Of a stretch of 64,000 bases of DNA, positions 1 through 27,434 are shown piece by piece. The notes below the pieces were generated by a model that saw nothing but the letters and a program-made list of their open reading frames with translations, did not search any database and had not been told where the DNA came from. The position numbers and the translations under genes were made by a program. The stretch lies in the NCBI GenBank assembly GCA_012861695.1, contig JAAOOA010000054.1:367501-431500 (forward strand), read 5' to 3'. This stretch comes from Trematomus loennbergii. Its lineage: Eukaryota; Chordata; Actinopteri; Perciformes; Nototheniidae. Within the stretch, counting starts at the first letter, position 1; every line of letters starts with the position of its first letter.

Positions 1-1
<1 letters not shown>

Positions 2-53
<52 letters not shown>

Positions 54-68
54 TGTGTGTGTGTGTGT
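2..68. repeat. (TG)n microsatellite
   Basis: A nearly pure GT/TG tract with one phase slip near base 46. It abuts the donor site of fkbp15 exon 22. Confidence 0.97.
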
Positions 69-75
69 TGTCCAC

Positions 76-15654
<15,579 letters not shown>

Positions 15655-18389
15655 CTTCAGCCGGACCCCTTTCTTAATAAATAAAACAAGTGTACAAATG
15701 AGTTAGCTATCTTACATGACAGGTTTTCGAATTGTGACTTCCTCTTCCTGTTGTGGTGGAATCAGCTGACTCAACCTGACCTGAGTTCAGTTCGCTGCAG
15801 CTCCACTGGAGGGCGCCAGAGACCCTCACAAAGATCTGACTCAGCTGGAACAGGACTGTATCAGGACTAGAACAGGACTGCAGTGGTGTAAAGTCACTAA
15901 GTACATTTACTCAAGTACTGTACTTAAGTAACATTTTGAGGTACTTGTACTTTACTTGAGTATTTAAATGTTTTGCTACTTCAAACTTCTTTATTATTAT
16001 TATTATTACTCCACTACAATTCAGAGGTAAATCATGTACTTTTCCTCACTACATGTATTTAATACCTTTAGTTACTTCACAGATCTGGATGAATGATGTG
16101 AAATATAATCAAGTGTTAAATCAGACTTTAGTTCCACCTGGAGTAAATTCACAAGCTACCCTGCAGTATACAAAGTCATTCAAACTAGCTGCACCTTTAC
16201 CAGCTTTGAGAACACTTTCATGATCAATCAAAAACATATCATATATATTATTCTGAAATGGACCAATCTGCACAATGACTACTTTTACTCTTGGTACTTA
16301 AAATATATTTGAGGCAGATACTTTTGTACTTTTACTTGAGTAACCTATTGATTGCAGGACTTTGACTGTAACAGAGTATTCCTACTCTCTCTGAGGTCTG
16401 AGTACTTGTCCCACCTCTGCAGGACTGCATCAGGACTATAACAGGACTGTTATTGCTGAGGAAATCGCTGATCAGTCATCCAGTAGATGACAAATTCTAC
16501 TTTTGCTTCCTACATGTTTTCATGGCAAGTCTACATTTTTAAATGTTTATTATATAAATACTTTAAAACAAATGTAACATATTTCTACATTGTATTTGAT
16601 TAATACTTTTATATTTTAGAGTTGAAATTATCATCCGCAATGTTATACCTGGGACACATTTGATCAAATCAAATGTTTCTGAGTGAGGTGTGCATGTGGC
16701 CTGGAACTTAGGATGGCACAGGACACAGACAGTGTTAGTGTTTTCCCACCAACCACTCATTAAATGCTTTTCTATCATCATCAATGCAAAAATAGATCTC
16801 ATTACAATAACATAGACACAGCCTATTTCATATTTCAGTCTAAGGCTCATGACTCCCCTCTCTGCCAAGTTCATTTAAAGAGCTACATTGTTTGTCTGGA
16901 CTCCAAATAGCATGTTGATCTGTCATAACATTGTTTCAGTGTTGGTCACACAGATCTAATACACTCTCATCTGAAGTGTGAGCATTAGTGTGTGGATGAA
17001 CACTGTCGCTGGAGGATGCTTGACTTGCACTCATCTCCCACACCTCTCATCCTTTAAATCCATCCACTCTTCAAGATGGTCCTGAGCAAATTGCCATCAT
17101 CTGTTTGATTCTAATATGTGTTGTCCTTGGCCTGAGCATCTGTTGGCATGCAGCACATTTGAAATTGTTACAGCTATTGGAGCTGGAGGTGCCATGACTG
17201 TTAGCTTCTTAACTTCTACTTCTTTAATAGCAACTTGCAATGCTTACAACAATGTGTTCTCTACTGACAGCCTCATAGTTTATAAACAACTCGTTCATGC
17301 TGAGTGAATCACTTTTATTCACACTAAAATGTCTCAACAGTTATTGAATGGATTTCCATGACATTTGATTCAGATACTCATGGGGCTCAGAGGATAAGTC
17401 TCCAGGAATCTGGCGGTCTGCTGACTTTTTCTCTAGCCACACCATGAGGTTCACTTGAGTCCAAAATGTCAAACTTCTTTCCAATATGCTGGTGATATGT
17501 TGACACTTTGTAAAATGACAGTTCTGAGTCAAATATACTTTCGAACTTACTAAGTCCGTTTAAAGAGGTTTTATTCTTTTTTAACATTGACAAATGTCAT
17601 ATTTCATTAAAAGAACATAAGGTGGGAAGTTCAATTATTATAAACATATAAGAAAAGTTGATTATTGTATCCGTGCATAATATAGTGTACAAGGGAGAGA
17701 CACGTTAACATGATGGAACAAAGGTGTGCACATATAACAAGTGTTCTGCTAGAGAATCAGTTTGACATGAGACAATAATCCCAAATTCACTCATTCAGAT
17801 TCCTTTGATTCATTCCTGCCGTTTGAGATCAGAAGATGAAACATATTTTGCGCTCTATTACATTGTAATGAAAACTGGCCTGTTGAATTGCCGAATGAGA
17901 GATTTCAGTATTGGCTACAGGCTGATCGGCTACAGACATCGCAACTGCCTTTAGAAGTTCCATTTGGTTTGAGCATCATTTCATTCACCCGCTGCATTAA
18001 ACAGAGTCAAATAATAAGGAAATCATAAGAATCCTGTTACTTCTTGACTATGTTATCAATGTATTTTGGTTCACAGTCCATGCAGAATGTGAACTCTGCG
18101 CCGTTTTGTATCCGTGGAAATGTAGTTGTCCATATGACAGAAACATCTAGGTAGTTAAGTCATGTTGCCGTTTGTAATGCAGCTCAGTCAGCACAGACAC
18201 ACAGGACCATTAAATACAATCATTTTTTCTTTACTCTCTTTCTGTATTTACACATGACCATTTTATAGCAATATTACTTTAGATTTATGGCATATAACCA
18301 TCTTTTGCCTATCAAAAATATACAAAAATAAAATCGTATCTCCTCTTCCTATATCACAACTGTCATCAGTCCATTTCTGTTGCTGCGTG
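15655..18389. other. Intergenic region fgf17-fkbp15
   Basis: It holds the fkbp15 5' flank and presumed promoter (15655-15880, not resolved), the hAT MITE, and about 2 kb of AT-rich sequence that must include the fgf17 3' UTR. Several minus-strand AATAAA signals exist (for example near 17570), so the polyadenylation site is not fixed. Confidence 0.6.
15881..16419 (+). mobile_element. hAT MITE, copy 2, with exact 8-bp TSD
   Basis: The ends are CAGTGGTGTAAAGTCACTAA and, in reverse, CAGAGGTGGGACAAGTACTC. The 8-bp duplication CAGGACTG lies at 15873-15880 and 16420-16427. It is non-coding. It lies 230 bases upstream of the fkbp15 start codon and could have displaced or added regulatory DNA. Confidence 0.9.
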
Positions 18390-18683
18390 TTAGGAAGAGA
18401 TAGGAGGTGATTTCCTGTTTCGCTTCGCTCGACGAGTGGCCGGAAATCGGATGAACTCAAAGTGTTTGCTTTGGTCTGTGTTTGGGAAGGGGGGTGGGCC
18501 CGTGTGGAGCCTCTTGATGAAATGGACCTCCCTCTGGTTCTCCCTCGTCCTGGACGCTTTGATGGGCCTCCCTTTCCTGGTAAAAGCCACATACCAGCCG
18601 TCATACTTGGCATTCTGGAACGCCGTGTAATTGTTCTCCAGTACGATCTCTGTGAAGATACAGTCCCTGCTCCGGCCGTTGGG
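18390..18683 (-). CDS. fgf17: fgf17 exon 5 and stop codon
   Basis: It runs from [20 protein letters not shown] to SPPISS and a TAA at 18392-18390. It holds the last beta-strands, the basic block [20 protein letters not shown] that contacts heparin in this family, and the basic C-terminal tail. The acceptor is CACCCAG. Confidence 0.96.
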   Translation of the reverse strand, partial: PNGRSRDCIFTEIVLENNYTAFQNAKYDGWYVAFTRKGRPIKASRTRENQREVHFIKRLHTGPPPFPNTDQSKHFEFIRFPATRRAKRNRKSPPISS

Positions 18684-21600
18684 CTGGGTGAGAACACAGA
18701 AAAGGTTCTTGTGTTAAAACTAGACGGACAGACTGCCTGACACACAGACAGTAGCACGCATTCACATTCATTCATATAAACATCAAACAAAAAACTGCTA
18801 AATACCTAAATATGTTAAAGCCTTCTTGAAGTGAGACGATATACATTTTGAAAAAGAGAAAATAACAATTGTTTCTATTGCAAATAAGAAGGTGCTGTTA
18901 TGAGGAATGAATCACTCCCTTGCTCGGTTTGAATGCGCTCAGGGGTTTTGGTGTAATAGTCCAACTTGGTCTTTTATGGCAATCGCTAACGTTGGCTACA
19001 TTGTATTCATTTAGCTGCCATTTTCATCCATAGTGACTTACACTAAATGCATTCTAAATTCATTTACTAGTGCTGCATATAGAAACATTAACTTAGGCCT
19101 ACATGTTTTATCTTTGACCATAAACAATAAAAAAGGTAACCATGAATAACTTTATTGCAGACTCTTTTGTCATGAAATCTTTGTGTATTGTAGTTGTTTT
19201 CAGGTCTGTGATCAACAGGTATAACCTGAATCTAAATGGCTCCCACAGACAGAGTGCCAGCCACACATTGCAGGACTCATCAGTTCTTATTGCCCTGAAG
19301 TACTAAAAAAGAAATGTTCTTCTGAAAAAGAATTGTTTCTTTTAATCAACATATAACAATTGTATCAGGTTGGAAGAGTCGGGAGCTGTTGGGCAGCGTC
19401 TTTCTGTTTTTTCATTATCTCTAAACAGACATTACAGCAGACACGGGTTTTCTGCACTCCTGATCATTTACACTATGGGTTGTCAGCCAGCTGTGTGAAT
19501 CCATCTTTTTTCCATTTCCATGAAGGAAGTGGAGAGTTGACTTATGACCAAACACACAGGCAGTGCATGATGGGAGGGTACTTTCCCTTCATCGCCGGCA
19601 GACGTGGCCAATAAGACTGAGCAACAGTCGCTCAGTGGTCCGAGGGTCCTGTTTCCAGCACATCATGTCCTGAGCTGACTGAGACTACATGACAGGGGGG
19701 GGGGAGCTTTAGGAGCCGCAGTGTTTCTAGTGGAGGCCGAGCACTCTGTAAGCCCTCTGAAAAGTCCAGGCTCCTTTTTTTTTTTAACTATTCTAAAAAT
19801 ACATATATTTTTAGTAAATAGTGACATAAAAAAAGAAATTGCCTAAAGATTGCATGATTAAAGTCCTGTTGCCAACTTTAGAATTTGGCTGCTTAATATT
19901 AAAGTTTAAATCAATTTCCACATCTGCAGCCAATGGTTTCCATTCAAATAAATATATAATACAATTATATTGTACCTTTCCAACAAGTGTGCCCTTCCGG
20001 TTCATGCAGAGGTAGCGCCCACTTTCTGCACCTCTGATTCTCACTCGACTGCCAAAGGTGTCCGTCTCCACAAAGAGGCGAGCTGCCAGAAAAAGAGAAA
20101 GTCAGTCAGCTGAAGGAACACACAATAAAACAATAAAACAGTAACACAGCCACACATCTTTTGTCTTGTTTTTACAAAGCATCAAACATGCCACTCTCTT
20201 GATGAAATGCAATCTTTTTTAGACCAAATCTATTTTTGTTGACTGTGTTGTTTAAATGTAAAGCACTGCATTTGTCAGATATAATTAAACAACATAGAGT
20301 TATTATTGTTGTTATCTGTCAGTTTAGTCATCACCTGTTACTATAAGAATGTACTTCTATTTTATAGTTATATTCGTATTAGTATCTTTGCTGAGCTAAA
20401 CTACAGTCTGTTAGTATAAAGTGAAGACCCTGGCCCAGGGAAGACTCCTAAACAAATGTTATCACTGAACAATAAAGAGCTGTATTGGTCGCAGAATATA
20501 CATTTCAATTGTATTTGTCCTGCAGTCAATTAAAGCCATTGGGCATGACAACAGCCTTGTGTATTTGTGCTGTAGAGACAAAGGACTTGTCCTAATCAGC
20601 CGCTAATTCGCCAGACGAGGCTTCATGGATGCAGCAGGGAGGCTGAATTAACATATAGGCCTGAAACAGCTCACAGAGGGAGGGACAAGCCTTCCATGCT
20701 GTCAGGGTTCCATGGAAGAACTTCACTCAATTCTGCCCTACATTTTTCTCCAATTTACAGCAGGTAAATCCTTGTTTGCCTCGTGTTATTATTTGTGCCA
20801 AAACACATCAGCCATAAATGACAATCGGTTCACCTAAAGATTTGAGATGCTGACAGATCGAGATGTATTTACCTGTTGGCAGGCAGATACCCAATTAAAA
20901 CATGAGATGTAAACTCCAAGGCATTGGGCATGTCACAAAGAAAAGCACATTTGAACTGGGCATAGCATTACAAAAATAAAAATAAATGTTCCAAATGTTG
21001 TTTTGCAAAAAGAGCCAGGCTGTGTCATTACCTGAGGAAGATACAGAGGCTGGAGCTCCAAACCTTCTTTGGTCTCAAATTCTACTAAAGAAGTGACTCA
21101 GACTGCTACGTACTTACGTACGTACGTAAGTGGTGTAAAGTAACTGAGTACATTTACTCAAGTACTGTACTGAAGTACAATTTTCAGGTACTTGTCCTTT
21201 ACTTGAATTTTTAAATGTTTTGCTACTTTGTACTTCTACTCCACTACAGTTTAGAGGTAAATGGTGTACTTTTACTCCACTACATGTAGCTATTGAATAT
21301 CTTTAGTTACTTCACAGATGTGGATGAATGATGTGAAATATAATCAAGTGTTAAATCAGACTTTAGTTCCACCTGGAGTAAATCCACAAGCTACCCTGCA
21401 GTATACAAAGTCATTCAAACTAGCTGCACCTTTACCAGCTTTGAGAACACTTTCATGATCAATCATTATAAAACATATCATATATATTATTCTGAAATGG
21501 ACCAATCTGCACAATGACTACTTTTACTGTCGCTACTTTCACTATATTTTGATGCTAACTTTTGTACTTTTACTTGAGTAATATTTTGAATGCAGGACTT

Positions 21601-22460
21601 TTACTTGTAACATAGTATTGTACATCATTGGGCGGATCTGCAGGGGCGATAAGCAGACCCCCAGCAGCAGGAGGGGCCCCTTACCGAACAGGTTCCCGTC
21701 CTCCGCGGTGGCGCTCACCCTGCGGCCCGGGATCTGCACGTGCTTCCCGCTGGTGCGGCTGTAGAGCTGGTAGACCCGGACCTGCCTGCGGCTCAGCTGG
21801 TCCGTCACTGCGCCCTGCGTCCTCACATACTGCTTAAAATTAGGAGACGGGTGATTCTCCCCCTTTTTATGCAAAGGGAAAAATGAAATACATAATTTTT
21901 TTTCTTCCTAATCTGAGATAAAGAAAATTATAACATATTTTATAACTGTTACGGTCCCCTAGACCTTAGTGGGGACGTAACAATAACCAACATATAGTTT
22001 CCCCAGATAGCCTAAATAGTTATACACATACAGTTAGTAATATAGTTTATATTCAGATTCACCTGCGACATTCACACGTGAGTTGTTATTAATGACGTTT
22101 AACTGTTAATCAATCATTTCTAATATTACAATGTTAACTTTTCTCGAGCAAAGTTTTCAGTTCGCTTACCTGAGCATGGCACCACAGCACGAAGAAATGG
22201 AAGGATCTGCAGAACAATAAGTGAAGATGATTAGGCTTGTTCATAAAGAAGTCATTATGATACAACATTATATCAGTGTGCAGTCTCTTACATGTAAACA
22301 CAGCGCTGGTTTATTCCATACATTCTCTCTTTATTTCATCCGACCCAGAGAGGGAGTCTTCAGGCCGATAAATCCCGGAGGATGCGGTAAATAAATCCAA
22401 CGCTCCTGACCTGTCCATCCAGGTCTTATTTCTCCTCAGATTTCTCCTCAGATTGATCAT
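18390..22460 (-). CDS. fgf17: Fibroblast growth factor 17, five exons
   Basis: A secreted FGF8-subfamily ligand; in vertebrates these bind FGF receptors with heparan sulphate and pattern the midbrain-hindbrain and other embryonic fields. The exons (22411-22460, 22170-22206, 21685-21862, 19976-20082, 18390-18683) total 666 bases, 221 residues plus stop, close to the 216 of human FGF17. The sequence after the signal peptide, [16 protein letters not shown], is typical of FGF17, unlike FGF8 or FGF18. Then follow [20 protein letters not shown], the beta-trefoil core with [20 protein letters not shown] and [11 protein letters not shown], a potential N-glycosylation site NYT, and a basic tail [10 protein letters not shown]. 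All splice phases fit and no frame break is seen. It lies upstream of fkbp15 on the same strand, with 2.7 kb between them. The first exon is less sure than the rest. Confidence 0.93.
18684..19975. other. fgf17 intron 4
   Basis: No gene seen. A SINE-tail-like fragment lies at 18990-19050 (TTTAGCTGCCATTTTCATCC, ATAGTGACTTACA), and a G10 run lies near 19696. Confidence 0.5.
19976..20082 (-). CDS. fgf17: fgf17 exon 4
   Basis: It encodes [20 protein letters not shown] and [15 protein letters not shown] in the FGF core. The acceptor is TGGCAG and the donor GTACAA. The first two bases complete an Ala codon from exon 3. Confidence 0.95.
21128..21630 (+). mobile_element. hAT-like MITE, copy 3 (3' truncated), in fgf17 intron
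   Basis: It begins AAGTGGTGTAAAGTAACTGA and matches copy 2 through most of its length. The CACCTCTG right end is missing, so it is truncated about 55 bases before fgf17 exon 3. A short ACGTACGT tract precedes it. Confidence 0.85.
21685..21862 (-). CDS. fgf17: fgf17 exon 3
   Basis: It encodes [20 protein letters not shown] to [23 protein letters not shown] is an FGF8/17/18 hallmark. The donor is GTAAGG. The acceptor AAAAAG has a modest pyrimidine tract but is fixed by the Gly-Glu-Asn-His start of the mature protein. Confidence 0.94.
22170..22206 (-). CDS. fgf17: fgf17 exon 2, signal-peptide core
   Basis: A 37-base exon encodes [12 protein letters not shown], the hydrophobic core and cleavage region of the signal peptide, matching the short second exon of FGF8-subfamily genes. 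The acceptor is CTGCAG and the donor GTAAGC. Confidence 0.82.
22411..22460 (-). CDS. fgf17: fgf17 exon 1 (tentative start)
   Basis: An ATG at 22460 opens [17 protein letters not shown] and ends in phase 2 at CAG before GTCAGG, exactly the phase exon 2 needs. An in-frame stop lies upstream. The N-terminal part is long and basic for a signal peptide, and a different upstream exon is possible. Confidence 0.55.
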
Positions 22461-23304
22461 AAACCTGAGCCAGCTGACTGGAGGCTGCAGAGCTCTTCAG
22501 AAGACCCGCAAGAGGAGCACATAGATCCATTGTGAGAGCATGCTGACATCCCTCTGTCTCTCACTGGTTAATGTGGAGAGGCAAAGTCCCTCCCTGAAGT
22601 GTCCCTGCTGTGGGTGGGCACAGCAACAGGACCCTAATGGTGATTTAATAGGGAGACGCAGATCTGCAGCAATAACAAATATTAGCCAAAAAAAAGTTTC
22701 GTCATCTTAGTTCTTATAAAGAATAACGAAACTAAGACCTGGAGAGTTTTAACTCAAGTTGTTTCAAAACCTGAGTCTCTAATAGATAATACTGCAGCAT
22801 TGTATTTAAAAGTAAGGAGCCTAATGGCCTCTTATGGGTGTGGCAATTACGTGTTAAAGAGACCACCCCCACCCCTCCCCTTTTATCTCGTTAACTGGTC
22901 ACACTTCCAGATCATGTTAAGGGAGGCCAAAACAAATGATGTAAAGGTTTCATCTTTACATCAATCAATCAACATCCAAGATGAGCAGGATACTGTCTTC
23001 CCCTTCCCTCAATCCACATTCAGAGAAGACAGGAGACAAGCAACGCCAAGAGAGAAAGTTACAGCAAAAATGACATGAGAGAAAAAAGGCAAGGAATAAT
23101 AAAGTTAGAGCATATTAAATATAGGAAAAAACACACTTTTGAAAAAAATAATAATAATGAAGTTGTATATATATAAAATGTAATATATAATACGTTACAC
23201 GTTTATGAATCTTTGTACACTGCTTGTTTTTGCCAGTAAAGTTATTTGAGTTGAATAGTATTGATATGAGAGGCAAAGAGGAGTAACGAGCACAGAAGAC
23301 ACTG
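22461..23304. promoter_or_regulatory. fgf17 5' flank (promoter not resolved)
   Basis: Upstream of the tentative start. It contains no recognisable mobile element up to about 23300 and is the natural place for the fgf17 promoter. I cannot point to a specific TATA box or factor site. Confidence 0.35.
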
Positions 23305-24300
23305 AGGCGGCGTTTACACGAGGAGAAAACTGCTTGTATCTGCATAGTTTCGCGTGCGTATAGCCCTATTATTTACACGAGGCCGATAGAAACTGACCCC
23401 ACAAACGATAACGGGTCCCAAGGTGGATAGATTTGCAAACGAAACGCTCTGGGGGGTCAACCGAGTCCGTGTAATCACCTCTATACGAATATTTCCTGAA
23501 AAAATAGCGATAGCCCCATCTCCCCACCTCTCCTGCTCACTGCTGTAGCAACTATCAAAAATAGCTGTGTTAATTAAACGCACAAGGGGTTCTTGAATGA
23601 AATAATATTATAAAAGGCAAACCAGAATTGTTAACGCCCAATATACTCCTTAAACAAAATAAACAGAGTCAGATTTCATGCATTGATCCATTATATTGAC
23701 AAAGGAGCGATCTCACCCGGTGTTTGTAGAGAATATCTCTCTTTCTGAGCGCGTCCTCTCCACGGAGACGTGCTTCTTGGTCGGTCGATGCAATATCCAC
23801 AGATTCGGTTTCTTTCAGTTAACTTCCCCGTTGCATTTATCCATATGCTGAGGAAATGACTATATCCCGCTGAATACCAGCAATCGCCACACACTTCCTC
23901 CTGTCAGTAGCTACTGCTAGTGCTACTGCTACTGACCATGCTACAGATATTAGTGCAAAATCTACAGCTCCTCTACCACAACCATCAGCAACAAGTGGAC
24001 ATGGAGAATTACATGAACTAAATGTTGCTAAATACACGGCGGGGCATGAACAGAAGGGTAGCCATGGCAACATTGCGGCGGGGGCTGCTGGGGCTGCTGG
24101 GCTGCTCTTCTTCGCTGCTTTTGGTGTATTTTGGCGGAAGTTACAGCGCCACTTACAGTCCCGCCATATGTACTACAGCGTTTCCAGCGGTCTCGTTTGA
24201 ACAGACACGTTAAATGAAACAAATGCATGTGAACGGAAGACTTTTTTGAATACGCATACTGTGCATAAACGCAAACGGTCCCGTGTGAGCGGGGCCAGAG
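23305..24300. mobile_element. Family D element, copy 1
   Basis: The ends GGCGTTTACACGAGG and, in reverse, GGCCCCGCTCACACGGGACC match the other family members at 42751, 47128 and 63515. The interior shares AACGGGTCCCAAGGTGGATA and the GTTGCCATGG block with them. A module at 23905-24020 could be read as STAPLPQPSATSGHGELHEL and is also present in copy 4 on the other strand. No intact transposase is seen. Confidence 0.8.
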
Positions 24301-24991
24301 TTGAGAAACAGAGGATGAGATGAGTGAAGGAGGGAAACTGAGGAATAGTAGATATTCCAGATGAGACATAATTGATGTCCATGAACAACAGTGTAACCTG
24401 AAGCTTCAAGTGCCTTCACATCTTACCCTTCTCACGTTCTCTTGACCCCCCTCCACCGCCGGCCCTGTCTCGGGCAATAAAGAGGTCAAATGCTGCAGCA
24501 GGCATCTCTGACATGTTGATCAGCTCGGGACGGCTGACAGGAGCAGGTCCACGCGCTGACGTTTTATTTACAGGACCATGTAAGGATAAAACTGACCAAA
24601 GTACCATACATTTTCACAAAATGACTTTCATTGAAACAGAACACTAACACAGTGACAACATGATTGGACAAAACACACTTGTAAACAGTTATGTCTAAAC
24701 GCTTTGTTCAATGTTTCTTAGATGTTAGAATTTCAACAAATGTAAAGGGCTTCAGGAGCATATACGTAGGGGAACCACAACCAGCCATAAACAGATCTTC
24801 AGTCTCCACATGCTTCACGTCATTTCTGAGGCACACACACATGTGATGTAGCCTCAAAGCCTAATAAATATAATTATTTTGTAATCTTAATCAAGGACTG
24901 ATCTGAATTCAAGGTGTTTGAAAAATAGATTGCAAAGACAATTATTTTGGAAAAAATCAATATGAAATGTTGAAGCGATCCTATTGACTAA
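24301..24991. other. Unassigned; possible orphan exon on minus strand
   Basis: On the minus strand 24429-24529 reads MSEMPAAAFDLFIARDRAGG and a Gly/Arg/Glu tail before a good donor AAGG/GTAAGA. I do not recognise the protein and found no second exon. The rest shows nothing. Confidence 0.25.
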
Positions 24992-25597
24992 AGCCCCTGA
25001 CACACCAGGCTGAAATCGGCCGTCTTCGTTAGTCGGATGACGAAGCGTGCCCTGTCGCCCAAACTCAATTTGGTGTGTCCCGCACCGTCGGCCGTGACAC
25101 GCCTTATTTGGCCTTTCATGGCCGACGCACGACAGATTCAACATGTTGAATCGGCTGTGCGTCAGCCACAGGCAGTCGGCCAAATAAATCACTCTGATTG
25201 GCTGTTCAGCTAGCGAATCAGTGCATGAGAAGCGAAACGGTTGCTTCAGAATGTCTTCCACAAGCAACACTCCAATGGCTGATAGCTCCAGTACCGCACG
25301 AAACATGTTTTCGATGGACGAGAGTGAAAATTTGCTATTTGTTGTTTGTTTAGATCACGCAGTCTGTTCTTCTTCTCTGTCTTCCGGTTGTTGCCTCTTT
25401 TGAATGACGAATACACACTACCACCGCCTGCTGGTAAGGAGAGTTATTGCCACTCACGCATGCGCAGTTCGTACGTGCTCGGCTGAAGTCTTTGCGGTGT
25501 GTTCCAGTGCGACACATGGCCAAGACGCAGGAGAACACGGCGACGCAACAGTCGGCGTCGGTGAGTTCTCTGGTGACTGCTTGGTGTGTCAGGGCCT
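24992..25597 (+). mobile_element. Harbinger-type non-autonomous element, copy 1
   Basis: The TIRs are AGCCCCTGACACACCAGGC and, in reverse, AGGCCCTGACACACCA. The flanks are TAA and TTA (one base different). It is an internally deleted relative of the element at 35532, in the opposite orientation. Residual coding on the plus strand (MSSTSNTPMADSSSTARNMF) is the antisense of the transposase start in copy 2. Confidence 0.85.
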
Positions 25598-26055
25598 TTA
25601 GACATAATTGTGTCTTCTCTCTTTATTTATTTATTTATTTGTTGTTGTTTTGTTTTGTTTTTGTCTAATGAGTGTCATTACACTTATTGTTTTCTATTAT
25701 TGTATTTGACTTTTTTGTTAGATGGGAATGTCTTCTCCCCTGTATTGTTGCACGTCCTTGTCTGGGTCTCAGGCCTGTACTAAATAATACAGAAATTAAA
25801 AATAAAATAATAATAGTTAATGAATATATGACTATAAACTTTTACTTTTTTAGAATACCTCAACCCCAGTACAACATGATGGCACAGGTGACATTTACAC
25901 TTTGAAAAGTGAACCTTTTTTTGAAGATCTGGAAAGTGGATTGCAACAGAAATGTTAAATCAAATGACAATACTTTGAGAAAAACATACATGCAATTTAA
26001 ATATAAAAGCAACACATGTATGTTGTCCCAAAAAATGTAGGGCCAAGGTTTAAGG

Positions 26056-26926
26056 CAGGGGTACTCAAATACAAATCTTAAAGGTCCAAAGACATTTTTC
26101 AATAAGACAAAGGTCCGTTTATTACGGTCATTCAAACTTTTAAACAATTGCAACAAGATTCTTAACACGAGGTTGCAAAAACAAAAATAATCTGTATGCA
26201 GCAGTTTTCATTGTTATCGTGTCTGTGCTTGATCCCTCAGAGTCTCAGTGTGAGAGCTGCACAGTTATGGATAAAGGCAGCTGCACCCTCTTTCATTCAG
26301 CATTCCCATTATTGCTTTATAAATGTCTTGCCCCTTGTGTGTCCACTGAGGTTCGTCAGGCCCAACACATCTTCAACAAACTCCCCCTTTGCCTCATCAT
26401 AAAAACTCACAAACACCAGCAACTGAGCATTGTCAGTGGTGTCAGTGGACTCATCCACAGCTAAGGAAATGCACTGTGCAGATGAGCTGTTAACTCTCGC
26501 TCTGACTTTTTTTTTTTTTAAACTCTCGCTCTGACTCAGACTGGTTGAAAGAGACGAGACACGCATTTTTCCCACCCGCATTCTGCGAAGACCCGCCCTA
26601 CTGTGCCTCTGATTCGCAGACTGTTGGTGGGGGGAAAAAACGCTGACGGGATGCTGAATGTGATTGGACCAATGGGTTGACAGACACACACAGACAGCGG
26701 AACAGTCTGACATGCAGAGCGCTGTATGCAGCGGACATAGCGGAGAATTTTGACTCGTTGCGTTGTGGCGATGTCTCGCAGATAACACAGATAATACAGA
26801 TAACACAGATAATACAGATAACACAGATAATACAGATAATACATATGAAAAGTATAATTTGCTCAGAGTCCAGAGACAGTTGTGGAGTCCGGATCCGGAC
26901 CAGAGTCCGGACTTTGAGGATGCCTG
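26056..26926 (-). mobile_element. hAT element with exact 8-bp TSD and transposase remnant
   Basis: The ends CAGGGGTACTCAAATACAAA and, in reverse, CAGGCATCCTCAAAGTCCGG are flanked by GTTTAAGG at 26048-26055 and 26927-26934. The target lies in the left end of the TTAA element that starts at 26933. A tandem ACAGATAAT repeat fills 26781-26846. Confidence 0.93.
26309..26515 (-). pseudogene. hAT transposase fragment
   Basis: It reads ISLAVDESTDTTDNAQLLVF and VSFYDEAKGEFVEDVLGL, the DEST-D..QL block of hAT transposases near their first catalytic Asp. Only about 65 residues remain, and no BED finger or hATC domain is present. It is a dead internal fragment within the 26056-26926 element. Confidence 0.8.
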
Positions 26927-27192
26927 GTTTAAGGGGACCTATTATGCAAACTCCACTTTTTCATGTCTTTTATACCTAAACATGTGTCCCCTCTGTGTAA
27001 AGAGATTCTGAAAGTTTCAGGAAAAAAGATTCGCTCACTTTCCATTGCCATTTAAGCCAAAATTAAATGAATAAATAAATACATAAAATACATAAGTAAT
27101 TAAATAAATACATATATATATAAATATGCCTATGAAATAAATTCTGAAATAAATAAATGAGGCAATAAATATGTATACATGTACATTTAAAT

Positions 27193-27434
27193 ACACATTT
27201 ATTTATTTCATGGGACTTTTATTTCATAATGACACATTTATTTATTTCAAGAGACTTGTATTTCATAATGACACATTTATTTATTTCAGGGGACTTGTAT
27301 TTCATAATGACACATTTATTTATTTCAAGAGACTTGTATTTCATAATGACACATTTATTTATTTCAAGAGACTTGTATTTCATAATGACACATTTATTTA
27401 TTTCAGGGGACTTGTATTTCATAATGACACATTT
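27193..27434. repeat. 43-bp tandem array, left arm
   Basis: Five to six units of the type TTATTTATTTCAAGAGACTT, GTATTTCATAATGACACA. The matching array in reverse lies at about 30764-30990 in the other arm. The open frames across it are a by-product of a unit length that is nearly a multiple of three. Confidence 0.93.

Noticed and set aside
21628..21837. Gly/Pro/Arg-rich plus-strand frame
   Set aside because: It is the shadow of GC-rich fgf17 exon 3 on the opposite strand.
26763..26846. Direct repeats of ACAGATAAT as a CRISPR-like array
   Set aside because: There are no unique spacers; it is a 9/18-bp microsatellite in a fish hAT element.
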